Below, piece by piece: positions 52,917-63,140 of a stretch of DNA of 64,000 bases. Below the pieces are notes generated by a model, which made no database searches, was not told the origin of the DNA, and saw nothing but the letters and a program-made list of their open reading frames with translations. The stretch is from Diplonema japonicum (taxonomy: Eukaryota; Euglenozoa; Diplonemea; Diplonemida; Diplonemidae), in NCBI GenBank assembly GCA_964019335.1, contig OZ025730.1:62001-126000 (forward strand), written 5' to 3'. Every line of letters begins with the position of its first letter. The first letter of the stretch is position 1. The translations under genes were made by a program, and so were the position numbers.

Positions 52917-54872
52917 TTACGGCTTCAGAAATCTAGGTTTGGTCGCAAAGGCAAGACTGGACTTTTTCAACAACGGGGTTCTGGTGGCGTCGCGGTGCGA
53001 CTTCTTGGAGACCGACACCACCACAGAGCGCCAAGTAACGTTGACCCGTGAGGAAGTTAGGAGGGCGGGGGTGGGGAGGAATCGTATAATGGACAGGACG
53101 ATGTCGGCGGTAAAATCGAGGCGCGGCCTATATGGGTCAAGCTGGCAGACCTTGTCTGGGGTGTAGCCCACCCCGTTGACGCCTGTTAGCAAAGAGAGAA
53201 GCTTGCTGACTTGCTTGCAAAACAACCCAGACTGTCCCTGTCGTGCCCCCCAGTAAGCATCTGTCAGGACTCCACGGTCGGCAGCTGCGTCGTCGTTCCT
53301 CCAAGCCTCTCTCTTCGGATCGACATCAACCACCCTTCGCTCACGTTTCGGGGAAACAAGAACACCTGTGTCGCTGGTGCCTTGCAGGGACGATTCTCGC
53401 AGCACAACCTCTGTTCTGCCCCGCTTCGGGGAGATGACAGGGCGGGGAGACCCGATCCTAACCACTGGCTGTTCTTTTTTCGGAGATATCAGAACAAGTG
53501 TATCCTCGCAAGACGTCCTGACTTCTCGTTTCGGCGAAACAACCCGAGAGCAGGCCCCGCTCCGCACGACTGGACCCAGCGGTGGTGGAGGCGGAGGCGG
53601 CAGTACAGGTGGCGGGGATGATAATGTTTTATTCGCTTTATTCGCCAACGTGGTCCCGCTCCACACAGGCACAGGGTTCCCATCGCGGGAGTACGCTTCT
53701 CGCGGGGCCATTCTTCGAACGATCCTTCCGCGGAGTGTGGACAATGGTGAGACGGGCCGCTTATCAGGAGAGAACACAGACAGCGGAGGAGGAAGAGGAG
53801 GAGGAGGTGGTGGTGGTGGCGGCGGCGGGGGTGTATCAACCAATGCCGGCCCCTTCCGAATCTTATGAACTGTAGAGGCAACGCTTCTGCAAGGAGACGC
53901 ATCGTACACCACGTCAACATCCTCTAGAGAGACGACCCGTGCAGGGGACAGCACCTCCTCGTCGTCATCCTCCACTGGTGCGGAGATGCCGAACGCTGTA
54001 ACGCCATATCCCGACTCTGTATACACCACGTCGACCTTTGTGGCACAGACCGATAGACCGTCAGCCGCTACAGCAAGATCCTTGTACAGCGTGTGACGCA
54101 GGTATCTTGTGTCAGAATCTGTGGTTTCAGGACGGGTTGTGAACAGGGTTTTCAGGCTATTCATCGCACGCAGTTCAAACCTCATCAACCCTGAAGGGAG
54201 GTAGCTGACCGTGAATTTGTTATCCCTGTCTAACTCTAAGTCGTCTTGTATAGGTCTCTCCAGTAAGGCTGACAACACAGCTGCGGGTAGTTTCACCATA
54301 CCGCAGTCGGACCGGGTGAACGGGTATGCTCGCTTCGTGGTGATCGGGGTGTGGGAGGATGTTGTGGAGTTTTTGTTAGTGACGGAGCTGACCCGGAGGG
54401 AGCCTTGTTGGACCTGGAAGAGGTTTTGAGACGGTTTGAAACTAATTTTCATGTCGATTTGCAGGGTTACAATTGACTTCTGGGTGAGGCGTTGGTTGAA
54501 GAGTGAAAGCCATCCGTTAGACGATATGGACCCCACCAGAGAGTCTCTGGTATTGAGAGCGAACCCGTGATATGTGCCTTTAAGTTTTTCGTCTTTTCGA
54601 AATTGCCGGGTTTCCACTGCGATTTTTTGCAGTAGTGATGCGGACGGTGGTCGGAGGGTGTCTATCCTGCCCGCCTCCACCACGAATTTTACGAGGTCGT
54701 GGATGTCACCTTCTCTTACTAACCTTACGACCTCCCGTGCCTTTACTCCGGACGCCCCTTCGCCGATGCCCAGCTCGCGGATCTCCTCGAATGAGGTTGT
54801 TAGCTGCTTTATTCTCCCAAGGATCTCTTCCTCTGAGTCTCGCTTTCCTCTTACAAGGTCCAGGGTGGTCAT
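52917..54872 (-). CDS. Poly-proline, F-box-like protein with SPKR repeats
   Basis: It encodes 651 residues. The N-terminal half is a mixed alpha/beta region of unknown family (LFNQRLTQKSIVTLQIDMKI, GYGVTAFGISAPVEDD). Two FH1-like proline tracts at about 350-365 and 430-440 are separated by basic linkers, and the unit SPKRE/SPKKE/SPKRG recurs at least four times between 450 and 530, a possible kinase or histone-tail-like site. Residues about 590-630 (ADIVLSIIRFLPTPALLTSS...W) fit an F-box, which would link the protein to an SCF ubiquitin ligase through SKP1. Poly-proline tracts could bind profilin or SH3 domains. The combination is unusual. Start follows AACAAAAAGGCACAAA. Confidence 0.75.
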   Translation of the reverse strand: MTTLDLVRGKRDSEEEILGRIKQLTTSFEEIRELGIGEGASGVKAREVVRLVREGDIHDLVKFVVEAGRIDTLRPPSASLLQKIAVETRQFRKDEKLKGTYHGFALNTRDSLVGSISSNGWLSLFNQRLTQKSIVTLQIDMKISFKPSQNLFQVQQGSLRVSSVTNKNSTTSSHTPITTKRAYPFTRSDCGMVKLPAAVLSALLERPIQDDLELDRDNKFTVSYLPSGLMRFELRAMNSLKTLFTTRPETTDSDTRYLRHTLYKDLAVAADGLSVCATKVDVVYTESGYGVTAFGISAPVEDDDEEVLSPARVVSLEDVDVVYDASPCRSVASTVHKIRKGPALVDTPPPPPPPPPPPPLPPPLSVFSPDKRPVSPLSTLRGRIVRRMAPREAYSRDGNPVPVWSGTTLANKANKTLSSPPPVLPPPPPPPLGPVVRSGACSRVVSPKREVRTSCEDTLVLISPKKEQPVVRIGSPRPVISPKRGRTEVVLRESSLQGTSDTGVLVSPKRERRVVDVDPKREAWRNDDAAADRGVLTDAYWGARQGQSGLFCKQVSKLLSLLTGVNGVGYTPDKVCQLDPYRPRLDFTADIVLSIIRFLPTPALLTSSRVNVTWRSVVVSVSKKSHRDATRTPLLKKSSLAFATKPRFLKP

Positions 54873-55579
54873 TTTGTGCCTTTTTGTTGGGGAAATCTTT
54901 TTTTTTTTTTGTGGATTGGAAATCGTGGAGGGAACTGGAAAACAATGAAAATGTGGGGATGGGTGTTTTAAAAAAAAAAAAAAAAAAAGATATGGAAATC
55001 ATCGCTCGCAAAGAGTAAAGCGGGGGGAGAAGAAAAAGAGAGGGAGAGAGAGAAGAGAGTTGGCAAAAAAAAAAAGAGTTTGGGTGGGGGCGGGGGGGAA
55101 AAAAAAGGCGAAAAAAATAAAAAAAAAAATGTATAAAAAAATAAAAATAAGAATAATATTAAATATAGCGGCGAAAGAGTTTTGGCAGTTTCATATGTGC
55201 TGCTACCCCCCTAAATGTATCCCCCCCCAAAAAAAAATAAAGCGAAAAAAAAGATATTCTACAGTTTTCTTGTTATTTATTTCCCGTTTTTCTTTTTTGA
55301 AAAAAAGAATAAAAGGTAGTTTCGGGGACATAATGTTGAAAGCAGGGTGGGGTTATTTAATTCCCCCCCCCTTTTTTTTTTGGTTCCCCCGCCCTTTTAA
55401 TATTATCCCCAATAACACCTCAAAAAAAAATTAATTTTATAAAAACCTGAGAAGATCGAGGCATTTTTTCCCCCCCCTTTATCTCTCTTTTTTTTTTTTC
55501 TCGCACCAGTCGTTTCTTTCTCCTTTTTTATGAAATTATTATTTTTTTTTTTCTTTTTCTCCTTCAAGAACACTTGTTT

Positions 55580-55611
<32 letters not shown>

Positions 55612-55614
55612 TTT
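54873..55614. other. Intergenic homopolymers
   Basis: Runs of A, C and T with no sustained frame outside them; nothing recognisable. Confidence 0.55.
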
Positions 55615-57366
55615 TTACTTTGTCACAACCTTCTTCTTGGCAATTCCAATCTCCACCGCGTTGACCTTGGCCGCAAACCTCAAAGAACAAATGGATTCGT
55701 TCAAATGTTCAGGGAGAGGGTTCACATTGACAAACATAAGTGTTTTTGACTGGTTTGTCATTGAAGGCTGCAGCACGTGAGTAAGCTTGGACTGCCTGAA
55801 GGGGACAGAGGACGCACCCTTCCCGAGAGCGGCGATAACGTCACCAAGGCAAGCAAGAGACTTGTTTATGTGCTGTGTCTCTTTAAGCCTGTCACCCTCG
55901 GCACCAGACTTTGCGAGCCTCTCCGACCCTGCAAGATCGATAAGGTTCAACTGTCCATTCATCTCCTGCTGAGTTGACTCATTCCAGCCCCGTATCTTCA
56001 TGATGAAGATGGAATGGCTCCTACTCGAGACCTCGTTCATCTTGGTCCCACCTGTCTTCCTGTTGTCGGCGGCCTTCTGAAGCAGCTTGAAAACAGTTTG
56101 CTCGCTTGTTACCTTTAAAAAAAAAAATTTTTTTTTTTACCCCCCTTTTTTTTTTCACACCTGTTCCTCTTTGATGCCAGTTACAATGGACTCTGTCTCG
56201 GTGTTGCGGATCTCGTGCTTCATCGGCTCCCTTCCGGGCCCCGTCAAATAGACATCCTGGGGGTTCATCAAATCGTGGATCGTTTCGTTATAGATCTGGA
56301 TGAAGGAACAGGTAAGCTTGTACTGGAACCCAGACTGCTTGGACTTCCACTTGCAGTTTTCGAATATCTGCCGCACGGCCCTGGGTATCATGCCAGACAT
56401 GTTGGAGTTGACACCGGGTTCGGGGCCTTCCATGGTGAAGGTCTTACCTGATCCTGTCTGGCCGTACGCGAAAATGCAAACCTTGTACCCGTCAAGTGCA
56501 GATTGGACCAGCTGGCTGATCTCGTCAAAGATCCCCTCCTGTGTGGAGCCCTGTCCGAAGACCTTGTCGAAGGTGAACGGCATGTTTTTAACAGAAGCGT
56601 TCTTGCCCATAGCACCTGCGTGTTGTGGGACCTCGACTACCGTGAGACCACGGTGATCCGTGCCTTCGGGGAATTCATAGTGTTCAGTCATATTTGTGGT
56701 GGAGGGTCTGCTGGTGAGCTCTTTCTTAGTGACAGGACGCACACGAGCGAAGACACGGATGTTGCCCTTAAGCTCGATGAGAGCATTGTGGAGCTCAGCA
56801 CGTGTCTTCTCGCCTATCATGAGGTACTCCTCGTACTGCTGGTACCTTGCGTCGCGGTCTCTCTCGATTTTTGCAATTCGTTGATCACGGTCGCGCTCAA
56901 TGGCGACGATTTGATCGTCACGTTCAGTGATGGTGCGGTTCTTGTCGGCGACTTCCCTCTCAAGGCGCATGACGGTGATCTCGCATTCGTCGATGCGTGT
57001 GTTGGCCTCTGAGGTGATGGCGTCGATCCTGGATTGGGTCTGGTCGCGTTCCTTTTGAAGCTCTTTGTTGAGCGATGCGATCTCCGCCTTCGCCATTGCC
57101 ATAGGGTCGTTCTCTTTCTTCGCCGCTTTCCCTCCCGCCTTCGGGGCCTTCATGCCCGTTGTTACGGATCTTTTGCTTGCGGCCGTCGTGCCGGGTTTGC
57201 CCAAACCACCTGCTGGGGATTTTGGTACGGTTTTCTTCTTGGCCCCCGTCGTGCCTCCTGCCGGGGTTTTAAGTTGCGAGCTACTGGCCGGCACGCTAGG
57301 GACTCCTCCTGCAGCGCCGCCGCCGAACCTCAGCCTTGCCTTGTCTCGCTCCATCTGGGATTCCAT
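55615..57366 (-). CDS. Kinesin-14 (C-terminal, minus-end-directed motor)
   Basis: Two exons give 567 residues. A basic Gly/Pro/Lys-rich tail (1-90, a likely microtubule-binding tail) and a coiled coil (about 90-195) lead into the neck [14 protein letters not shown] at 197-211, the hallmark of kinesin-14. The motor has the P-loop GQTGSGKT at 302-309, switch I NEVSSRSH and switch II DLAGSE, and ends near the C-terminus. An intron at 56113-56160 (48 nt, GTGTGA, A-run, G-run, T-run, AAAG) splits it after KEEQ, in phase 0. The donor reads GTG-TGA, so unspliced message would stop at once. The gene probably works in spindle assembly or minus-end transport. Start is at the ATG after an A-run. Confidence 0.94.
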
Positions 57367-58206
57367 TTTTTTTTCCTTTTTTTTTTTTTCTTTTGTAAAA
57401 AAAACTATGTGTAAAAACAGTGGTCTTGTAAAGGGGTTGGTCCAGACTGTTAATAAGCAGGATACAAAAAAATAATAATAAACACACAAGAAGAATAAAT
57501 AAAAAAAAATAAAAATAAAAAACGGGTAGTATAAAACATCTGAAGGGTGGGGGCTCGGGAGGAGAAGGAAGAAAGGAACAGAGTGGGGCGGGAGGGAGGG
57601 GGTAAAAATAAAAAAAAAGGAGGAACTGGCCGTTGTTTGTAGAAACCTGGGGAAAGGCTTTATTGGGGGAAAAAAAAAGCCCCCTTGTTTCTTTTTTTTT
57701 TAAAAGAAAAGTCAAAGACTTCCCGCAAGGGTTGTTTTATTTTTCTCTTTTTTTTTTTTTTCTTCCCCCCTTTTTTTTTTGCTTTTATTATCTCAGGATA
57801 AGTAAGTCATCATGAGTCACAGGATTCTTTTTTTTTTCTCTGTTTTTTTATTCTCTCTTCTTCCTTCTCTTTTTCTTTTTTTTTTTAAAAAACTTTAATA
57901 ATGACTCAGTACTTGATTGGTTATAACTTTAAATACTCTGATGGGGAAAATAAAATAAGACCTACATCTCCCCCGTCTTTTTTTACGCCTCCCTTCTTTA
58001 AAAAGAAGAAAGGGAGGGGGGGGGGGGGAGAGAGAAACAAACCTCCTTTACCCCTTCTTTTAAAAAATAATAAACCGAAGACAAACAAACAAACAAAAAA
58101 AAAAGAACTTTTACGGCGCAGAGAAAGAAAAAAAAAAACCTCTCCATTTTCTTTTTTTTTATAATATTTTCTTTTTTAGAGTTTCGTTCTCTTTTATATT
58201 CCACCC

Positions 58207-58247
<41 letters not shown>

Positions 58248-58789
58248 AAGAAGGGGGACAAGCGAATAAGAGAAGGAAAATGAGAAAAAAAAAAAAAAAA
58301 GCTCTACTCCTAAGGGAGAAACGATAAAAAAAAGAAGAAAGGAGGGAGTTATGAATAAAAAAAAATTAAAAAAAGAACAGGTAAATATCAGATCTTTGGA
58401 AAAATCTTATGGCTATGTATTTGAGACGATGAGGTGATGTTTTCTAATTGTGGCCCTACCCGTGCTGCATGTTTTCTTGAAAACTGAGTGTTTCTTTTTT
58501 TTTCTTCTTGACAAAATACCACCCAATACTGCCAACGTTTCTTCTTCTTCTTTTCTTTTTTTCTTTTTTTTTTTTAAATTCTTACGCTCCCTCACTTTTC
58601 TTCCTTCTTCCTTTTTTTTGGGGGGAGGGATTATTCAAATTAAAAAATCTTTTTTTTTCTTTGCCCCCCCTCCCCGCTCCCATCTATTATTTGTTTAAAC
58701 TTTTTCTTTCTTTCTTTCTTTCTTTCTTTTTTTTTTCTTTCTTTTTTTTTTTTATAAACTAATCTTGTATGTCGCACATTTCTTCTGTT
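57367..58789. other. Intergenic homopolymers
   Basis: Runs of all four bases, a (CTTT)n microsatellite at 58705-58730, and a possible family C scrap near 58400-58440. No gene seen. Confidence 0.55.
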
Positions 58790-58855
58790 TCACTGGTAAC
58801 AGTCGTCATCATCAAACGCAACTTCAACGAAATCTTGGGGTTCATCTTTTGGTAT
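58790..58855 (-). other. Candidate terminal exon of the LRR gene
   Basis: After an A-run and CATGCAATGCAG, 21 codons (IPKDEPQDFVEVAFDDDD then CYQ) run to TGA. Its phase matches the GTGTGA donor at 61163 of the LRR gene, and no other upstream gene could own it. If used, the intron is 2308 nt and contains a family A element and a TIR transposon. Confidence 0.5.
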
Positions 58856-58910
58856 CTGCATTGCATGTTTTTTTTTTTTTTTTTATTTTATTATTTTTTT
58901 TTTTTTTTTT

Positions 58911-59646
58911 ATTTCACTCTTCAGAAATTACTTCACGCACTGGGGGGCCCATTACTTCACGCTAAATCTCATTACTTCACGGTGAAATAATGGCCTGTTT
59001 TCCGTGAAGTAATAGGGGGTTTCCGTTAAATAATATGCCTCGGTAGGCCAATTTTTGCCTCGGTTCGGTTCCCAGTGGGGCTACTTTTTCCTCTCAGTTT
59101 GCTATTTCCCCCCAGGTTCAGCTCAATTGGCCAACTTTTGCCTCGGCTCAGTTCCAAGTTGGACTACTTTTTCCTCCCAATTTACCCACTTTTGGCTAGG
59201 CCTTGTTCCCAGTTTCTGTGGGTAACTCTTCTGTGGGTAAGGGTACTTAGTCAGCTTACCCAAGCACCCCAAAAGACTTCAAAATACCGAAGCAGCAGAA
59301 AAAAAGGAGCCAGCGGCCGCGCTAGGTATGGGAAGGCCTGATTAGAGATGGTGACAGTGGCAATGCCAGCGACAGCGGCAGCTCTTAGTCAACAAAAGGA
59401 GGAAAAACAACTTGTATTGTAACCTTTGTAACCCCTCTCTTGTTGTACCCCTTGTCACCCTGTTGTGCCCCTCGTGGTGAAGTAATTTCAGAGTGTCGTG
59501 AAATAAAACCACTTACCTACCGCCAAGTAATGCTTTACCGACCTCTCGGTTCCGCATTTTACCATCTCGGGCCCTGCGGGCCCTCGACGGTAAAATGCGG
59601 AACCTCGAGGTAACGGTAAAGTCATTACTTGTTGGCAGTAAATAGC
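58911..59646. repeat. Dispersed TIR repeat family A, full-length copy with a nested palindrome
   Basis: It follows 15566-16240 base for base with few changes. Near 59545-59605 it has an extra segment absent from the other copy, where GGTTCCGCATTTTACC and GGTAAAATGCGGAACC pair around GGGCCCTGCGGGCCC, a near-perfect 58-base palindrome. Confidence 0.8.
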
Positions 59647-61132
59647 TAAAGGGGCCCCCTGAATAATCCCTTTATTTGGGCAGTGGAGGGGGGGTGTTAG
59701 GGCTCCAAAAAAAAAGAATTGTTTGGAATACACTTATTTGGGTTGTATTTATTTGGGCTGGGGGGCCTGCCACATGGAAAGCAGGGAGCAGGGCTTAGAG
59801 CACTTTGGAAATCTTAACATGCCAAATCGTGCCAAGACTTTTTTCATGCCCTTTTTTTTTCCAAGGGAAATTTTAACAGTTTTTCTCCCAGGCTGTGGAG
59901 AACCCACAAACGTTGCAGACAAACTGCCTGGTTTTGGCATTAGGTGGTTGCTGGGAGGTTGCTGGGGTCTGAGAGGCTTGAGAAACTGTCAGGGCTTGAG
60001 AAGCTGCAAGGGCTTGGGAGGCTGCTGGAGTCTCATCAGGTGTAGTGTCCATTGTAACACCTGCAACAACATTCTGTGCTGCACTGTCTAAACTTTGCTA
60101 AGTGCCCTTAGCTGTATGGCCTCCTCAGAACTACCTGGAAGGTAGCCGTGAGATTGCATATAGCTAAAGGTGTTGAGCAGTTGCATGACCTTTCTCATGT
60201 GCTTGCCCTATCCACAGTGCCACGTTGACTCGGCACTCTGCTGCAGTCATCAACGTCCCACCTCGGCTGCTTGGGGCATGCCACAGCCCCCCTTAACCCC
60301 TCAAAATGGTGAGAAGCAGCCTCACAATACAGACTTTTCCTTTTCAATCGATTGTTATATTTGTACTAATAAAATATAGCGTGCATGATGGCACTGATCA
60401 AGCAACTGGCACCTTCTGAAGAAGGGCCTCCCACGTCTGCTGGGTTGAGCAGAGGATGCCCCAGGGTGGCCGTTCCAGTCTGATCATGTCACACTATAAT
60501 ATATTTCTCATCTTCTATGGCTCACTGGGCCAGCACTCTTACTTGTGTAAGCAGCCTCACAATACTGCCAGTGGGCTACGACACAACTTTGGGATCTTGC
60601 TCAGGAATGGAATATTGACATTGTGGGCCATGAAACAAAGCAAATACTGGATAAGTTGTCAACACATGAATGCACATGTCCTTCTGGCAATGCAGAAGCA
60701 CCCAGGCCACCCACAAGCGCCTTTGAACTAAGTGGTTCTGTGAAATTTTGAACCGTTCATCACAAACCAGCTAGCTTCTTGCATTAAGAAAAATAGTCCC
60801 CCACAATAACCCAGGTGCCAAACCCTGTGGTCCCTGTTCAAAATGCAAAGGAATTGCTCATAAGTGCCCAAAACCAGGTGAAAATCGACTTTTTGGTCAA
60901 AAAAGGGGTGTCATAATGGGTTAGGTAGGCTAGTACCCTGCACAGGCATAACTGAGAAAAGCCCATTGCATGACTACCATGTGACCCCCCCCACCCTGGT
61001 CCCCCCAAAAAAAAAAGAAAGGGGGTTGGGAATTATTTGGGAAATTTGGAGTGGAAAAATCCCCCAAAAAAAAAAGAATTATTTGGGAAAAAACACATTA
61101 TTTGGGAGGGAATTATTCAGGCCCCCCCTTTA
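59647..61132. mobile_element. TIR DNA transposon, apparently non-autonomous
   Basis: The left end TAAAGGGGCCCCCTGAATAA inverts to the right end TAAAGGGGGGGCCTGAATAA, with further TATTTGGG/CCCAAATA repeats inside each terminus. The element abuts the end of the family A repeat, whose uninterrupted copy continues AGCTATAAAA, and a TA is shared at both ends, consistent with a TA target duplication. The interior has normal complexity and CAGCCTCACAATAC twice but no long open frame or transposase motif that I can recognise. G/C runs are far fewer than in the host intergenic DNA. Confidence 0.75.
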
Positions 61133-61157
61133 TTTTTTTTTTTTTTTTCCCCCTCCC

Positions 61158-62657
61158 TCACACCTCATCGTTTCTGTTTTCATTATCGTTGTCATCAGAT
61201 GCTTCTGCCCGCCAGGCGAGCTCTGGGATCTGGTTTTTTTTTTTTTTTTTTTTTTTTTTTCCCAAACACACCTTGTCCGTGTCCAAGCTAGCCGTCTGTG
61301 CCCGGCATGTCGCAGTAATCCTTGCCGCTGCCTCAGTAGCTAACAGGTCCTGGTTCGCCGATATCATGCCTCCCAGCTTCGTGGCGTACTCGGCAGTAGT
61401 GTCACCATGCCGCAGCTCCGTGAGAGTCTTATTTGTCTTCAGCATTTCAAGTGCCGCCTCCGAGACATCCTTCTCAAAAGCAACATCGGATATATTAAGT
61501 GATGTAAGAGACGTGTTGTCTGTGAGCCCAGCAAGAAGACACATCGCTCCGGGTTTCAAAGAAACAGCTTTCGGCCCCATACAGAAAGGGGAGTTGTGCT
61601 TGAAAGAGTGCGACAAATCGAGTTTTTTCAAGGTGCTTGTTGGGAGAGATTTCGCAAGTGCTTCAAATGTTTCGTTGGTCAACCTGTTTCGAGCAAGCTT
61701 CAGCGAAACCAATGGAGTGTTCGATGCCAGAGATGTGGCTACAGCGACACCACCGGCATCGCCGATAAGGTTACCCGTAAGGTCAAGCGATGTAAGGGAT
61801 TTTGTTTGCATGATGTAAGCGGAGCATTGAGCCATGCATTCTCGCATTCCATCCTCGAACCCGCCTAGCAGGAATGTTAGCCCGAGAGATGTTAAAGTAT
61901 TGTTTTCAGTTAGTTTCGAGAATAGCTCACGGATATCATGGGGTTTCACCCCAACGAACAGACAGTCCCCCCTGCGAGCCTGCCCGTGTTCCCCGGTTAT
62001 AACTAGATTTCGAAGGGTCGCGTTGCTGGCCAGCCCGTTTCCAAGGGACATTACACTTGATGATTCCACAGGAAGTGAGCCCCCACCGATGCATAGCTCC
62101 ACGGTGACGAGTCCTGTGTTTTTGCACAGAGTGTCGCCAAGAGCAGCAAGGGATGCGGAACCTAAAATGTTACCATCCACCTTCAGTGTTTTTAGTGTGT
62201 TGTTCGAGTCACGTAACGATTCACAAATATCTGTGAAACCCGTATCGGTTATATTGTTGTGGGAAATTGATAGGTATTGCATCGTGCTGCAGCTTGGTGC
62301 ACGGAGAGCTCGTGATACGGCGGTTGCTCCCTCGTCGCCGAAGCCTCGGCTGATTAGTTCTAATCGTTTGAGTGAGTGTGTTGTGCTGAGCCGCATTGCG
62401 ATTTTTCGCACGTCGTTGCCCCCCAGTGCCCCGCTGTTTTTTTGACAGCCCGGTCGATATTCCCAGCTGGAACCGCCGATGCAAGGTATGCTCGAGACCC
62501 CGCTGTTAAGGTCAGCGATGATGCTCGAGACGCATTTCGGGTTGTTCTTCTCCTTGATTTTCAGCTCCCTCCGCTTCTTGCTCTTCATCGCTACGGAGGT
62601 GGGGCTGGTGTCCTCCTCCATCATCTCATTTTGTACGCACACACAGTGGTTGCCCAT
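61158..62657 (-). CDS. N-acylated leucine-rich-repeat (RNI-like) protein
   Basis: The start MGNHCVCVQ is a strong N-myristoylation and palmitoylation site. About ten LRR units of the ribonuclease-inhibitor type follow (LKRLELISRGFGDEGATAVS, LKTLKVDGNILG, LTSLDLTGNLIGDAGGVAV, LKKLDLSHSF), a scaffold for protein binding at membranes. An intron at 61230-61271 (42 nt, GTGTGTTTGGG, A-run, CCAG) splits the C-terminus in phase 0, joining TDK to IPELAWRAEAS. Reading on gives NDEV-stop at 61158. But GTGTGAGGG here matches the donor pattern, and an in-frame exon lies beyond the transposon at 58790, so the protein may be 505 residues rather than 485. The start follows A-run, AG, AAA. Confidence 0.85.
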   Translation of the reverse strand: MGNHCVCVQNEMMEEDTSPTSVAMKSKKRRELKIKEKNNPKCVSSIIADLNSGVSSIPCIGGSSWEYRPGCQKNSGALGGNDVRKIAMRLSTTHSLKRLELISRGFGDEGATAVSRALRAPSCSTMQYLSISHNNITDTGFTDICESLRDSNNTLKTLKVDGNILGSASLAALGDTLCKNTGLVTVELCIGGGSLPVESSSVMSLGNGLASNATLRNLVITGEHGQARRGDCLFVGVKPHDIRELFSKLTENNTLTSLGLTFLLGGFEDGMRECMAQCSAYIMQTKSLTSLDLTGNLIGDAGGVAVATSLASNTPLVSLKLARNRLTNETFEALAKSLPTSTLKKLDLSHSFKHNSPFCMGPKAVSLKPGAMCLLAGLTDNTSLTSLNISDVAFEKDVSEAALEMLKTNKTLTELRHGDTTAEYATKLGGMISANQDLLATEAAARITATCRAQTASLDTDKVCLGKKKKKKKKNQIPELAWRAEASDDNDNENRNDEV

Positions 62658-63140
62658 TTTCTTTTTTTTTTTTGTGTTTTTGTTTTTTGTTCCCCCCCTC
62701 CCCTCACACACACACACACACCTCCCGGCGGGGTTCTGTGTTTTTTTTTTTTTTTTTTTTTTTTGTAATTTAAAAAAAAAAAACTTTTATATAAATATAA
62801 GAGAAGAGTTAGTCGTTTCTTTGAGCGAAAAGAATATAATATATATATGGGTCGATTTCAAAAACCCCCCCCCAAAATGAGGCCAACTGACACTTTCGTT
62901 GCATCTTTGGGCATGCCGCCCCCTTTAAAAAAAATTCTCCATATTTCCCGGCCCATATTAGGAAAGAACCCGGGTCAGAAATCGCTCAAGGGTGCTATTT
63001 TGACCTATGAAAAATTCAGTCTTAGGGTCAAAATCGGGTTTTAGTGGTTTTGGTAAAGTCAGAGAGTATGCTTTCAATAGCAAGAAATAGCGAAACTCAC
63101 TGCTAGAAGGTGGCTGAAATGATGTTGGAAGTGGAAACCT
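62658..63140. other. Intergenic, LRR leader and unclassified sequence
   Basis: A (CA)n/(GT)n microsatellite and homopolymers end at 62780; from 62850 the sequence is of ordinary complexity, contains AGGGTCAAAATCGGGTTTTA-type phrases, and may be the non-coding flank of the transposase-like gene that follows. Confidence 0.45.
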
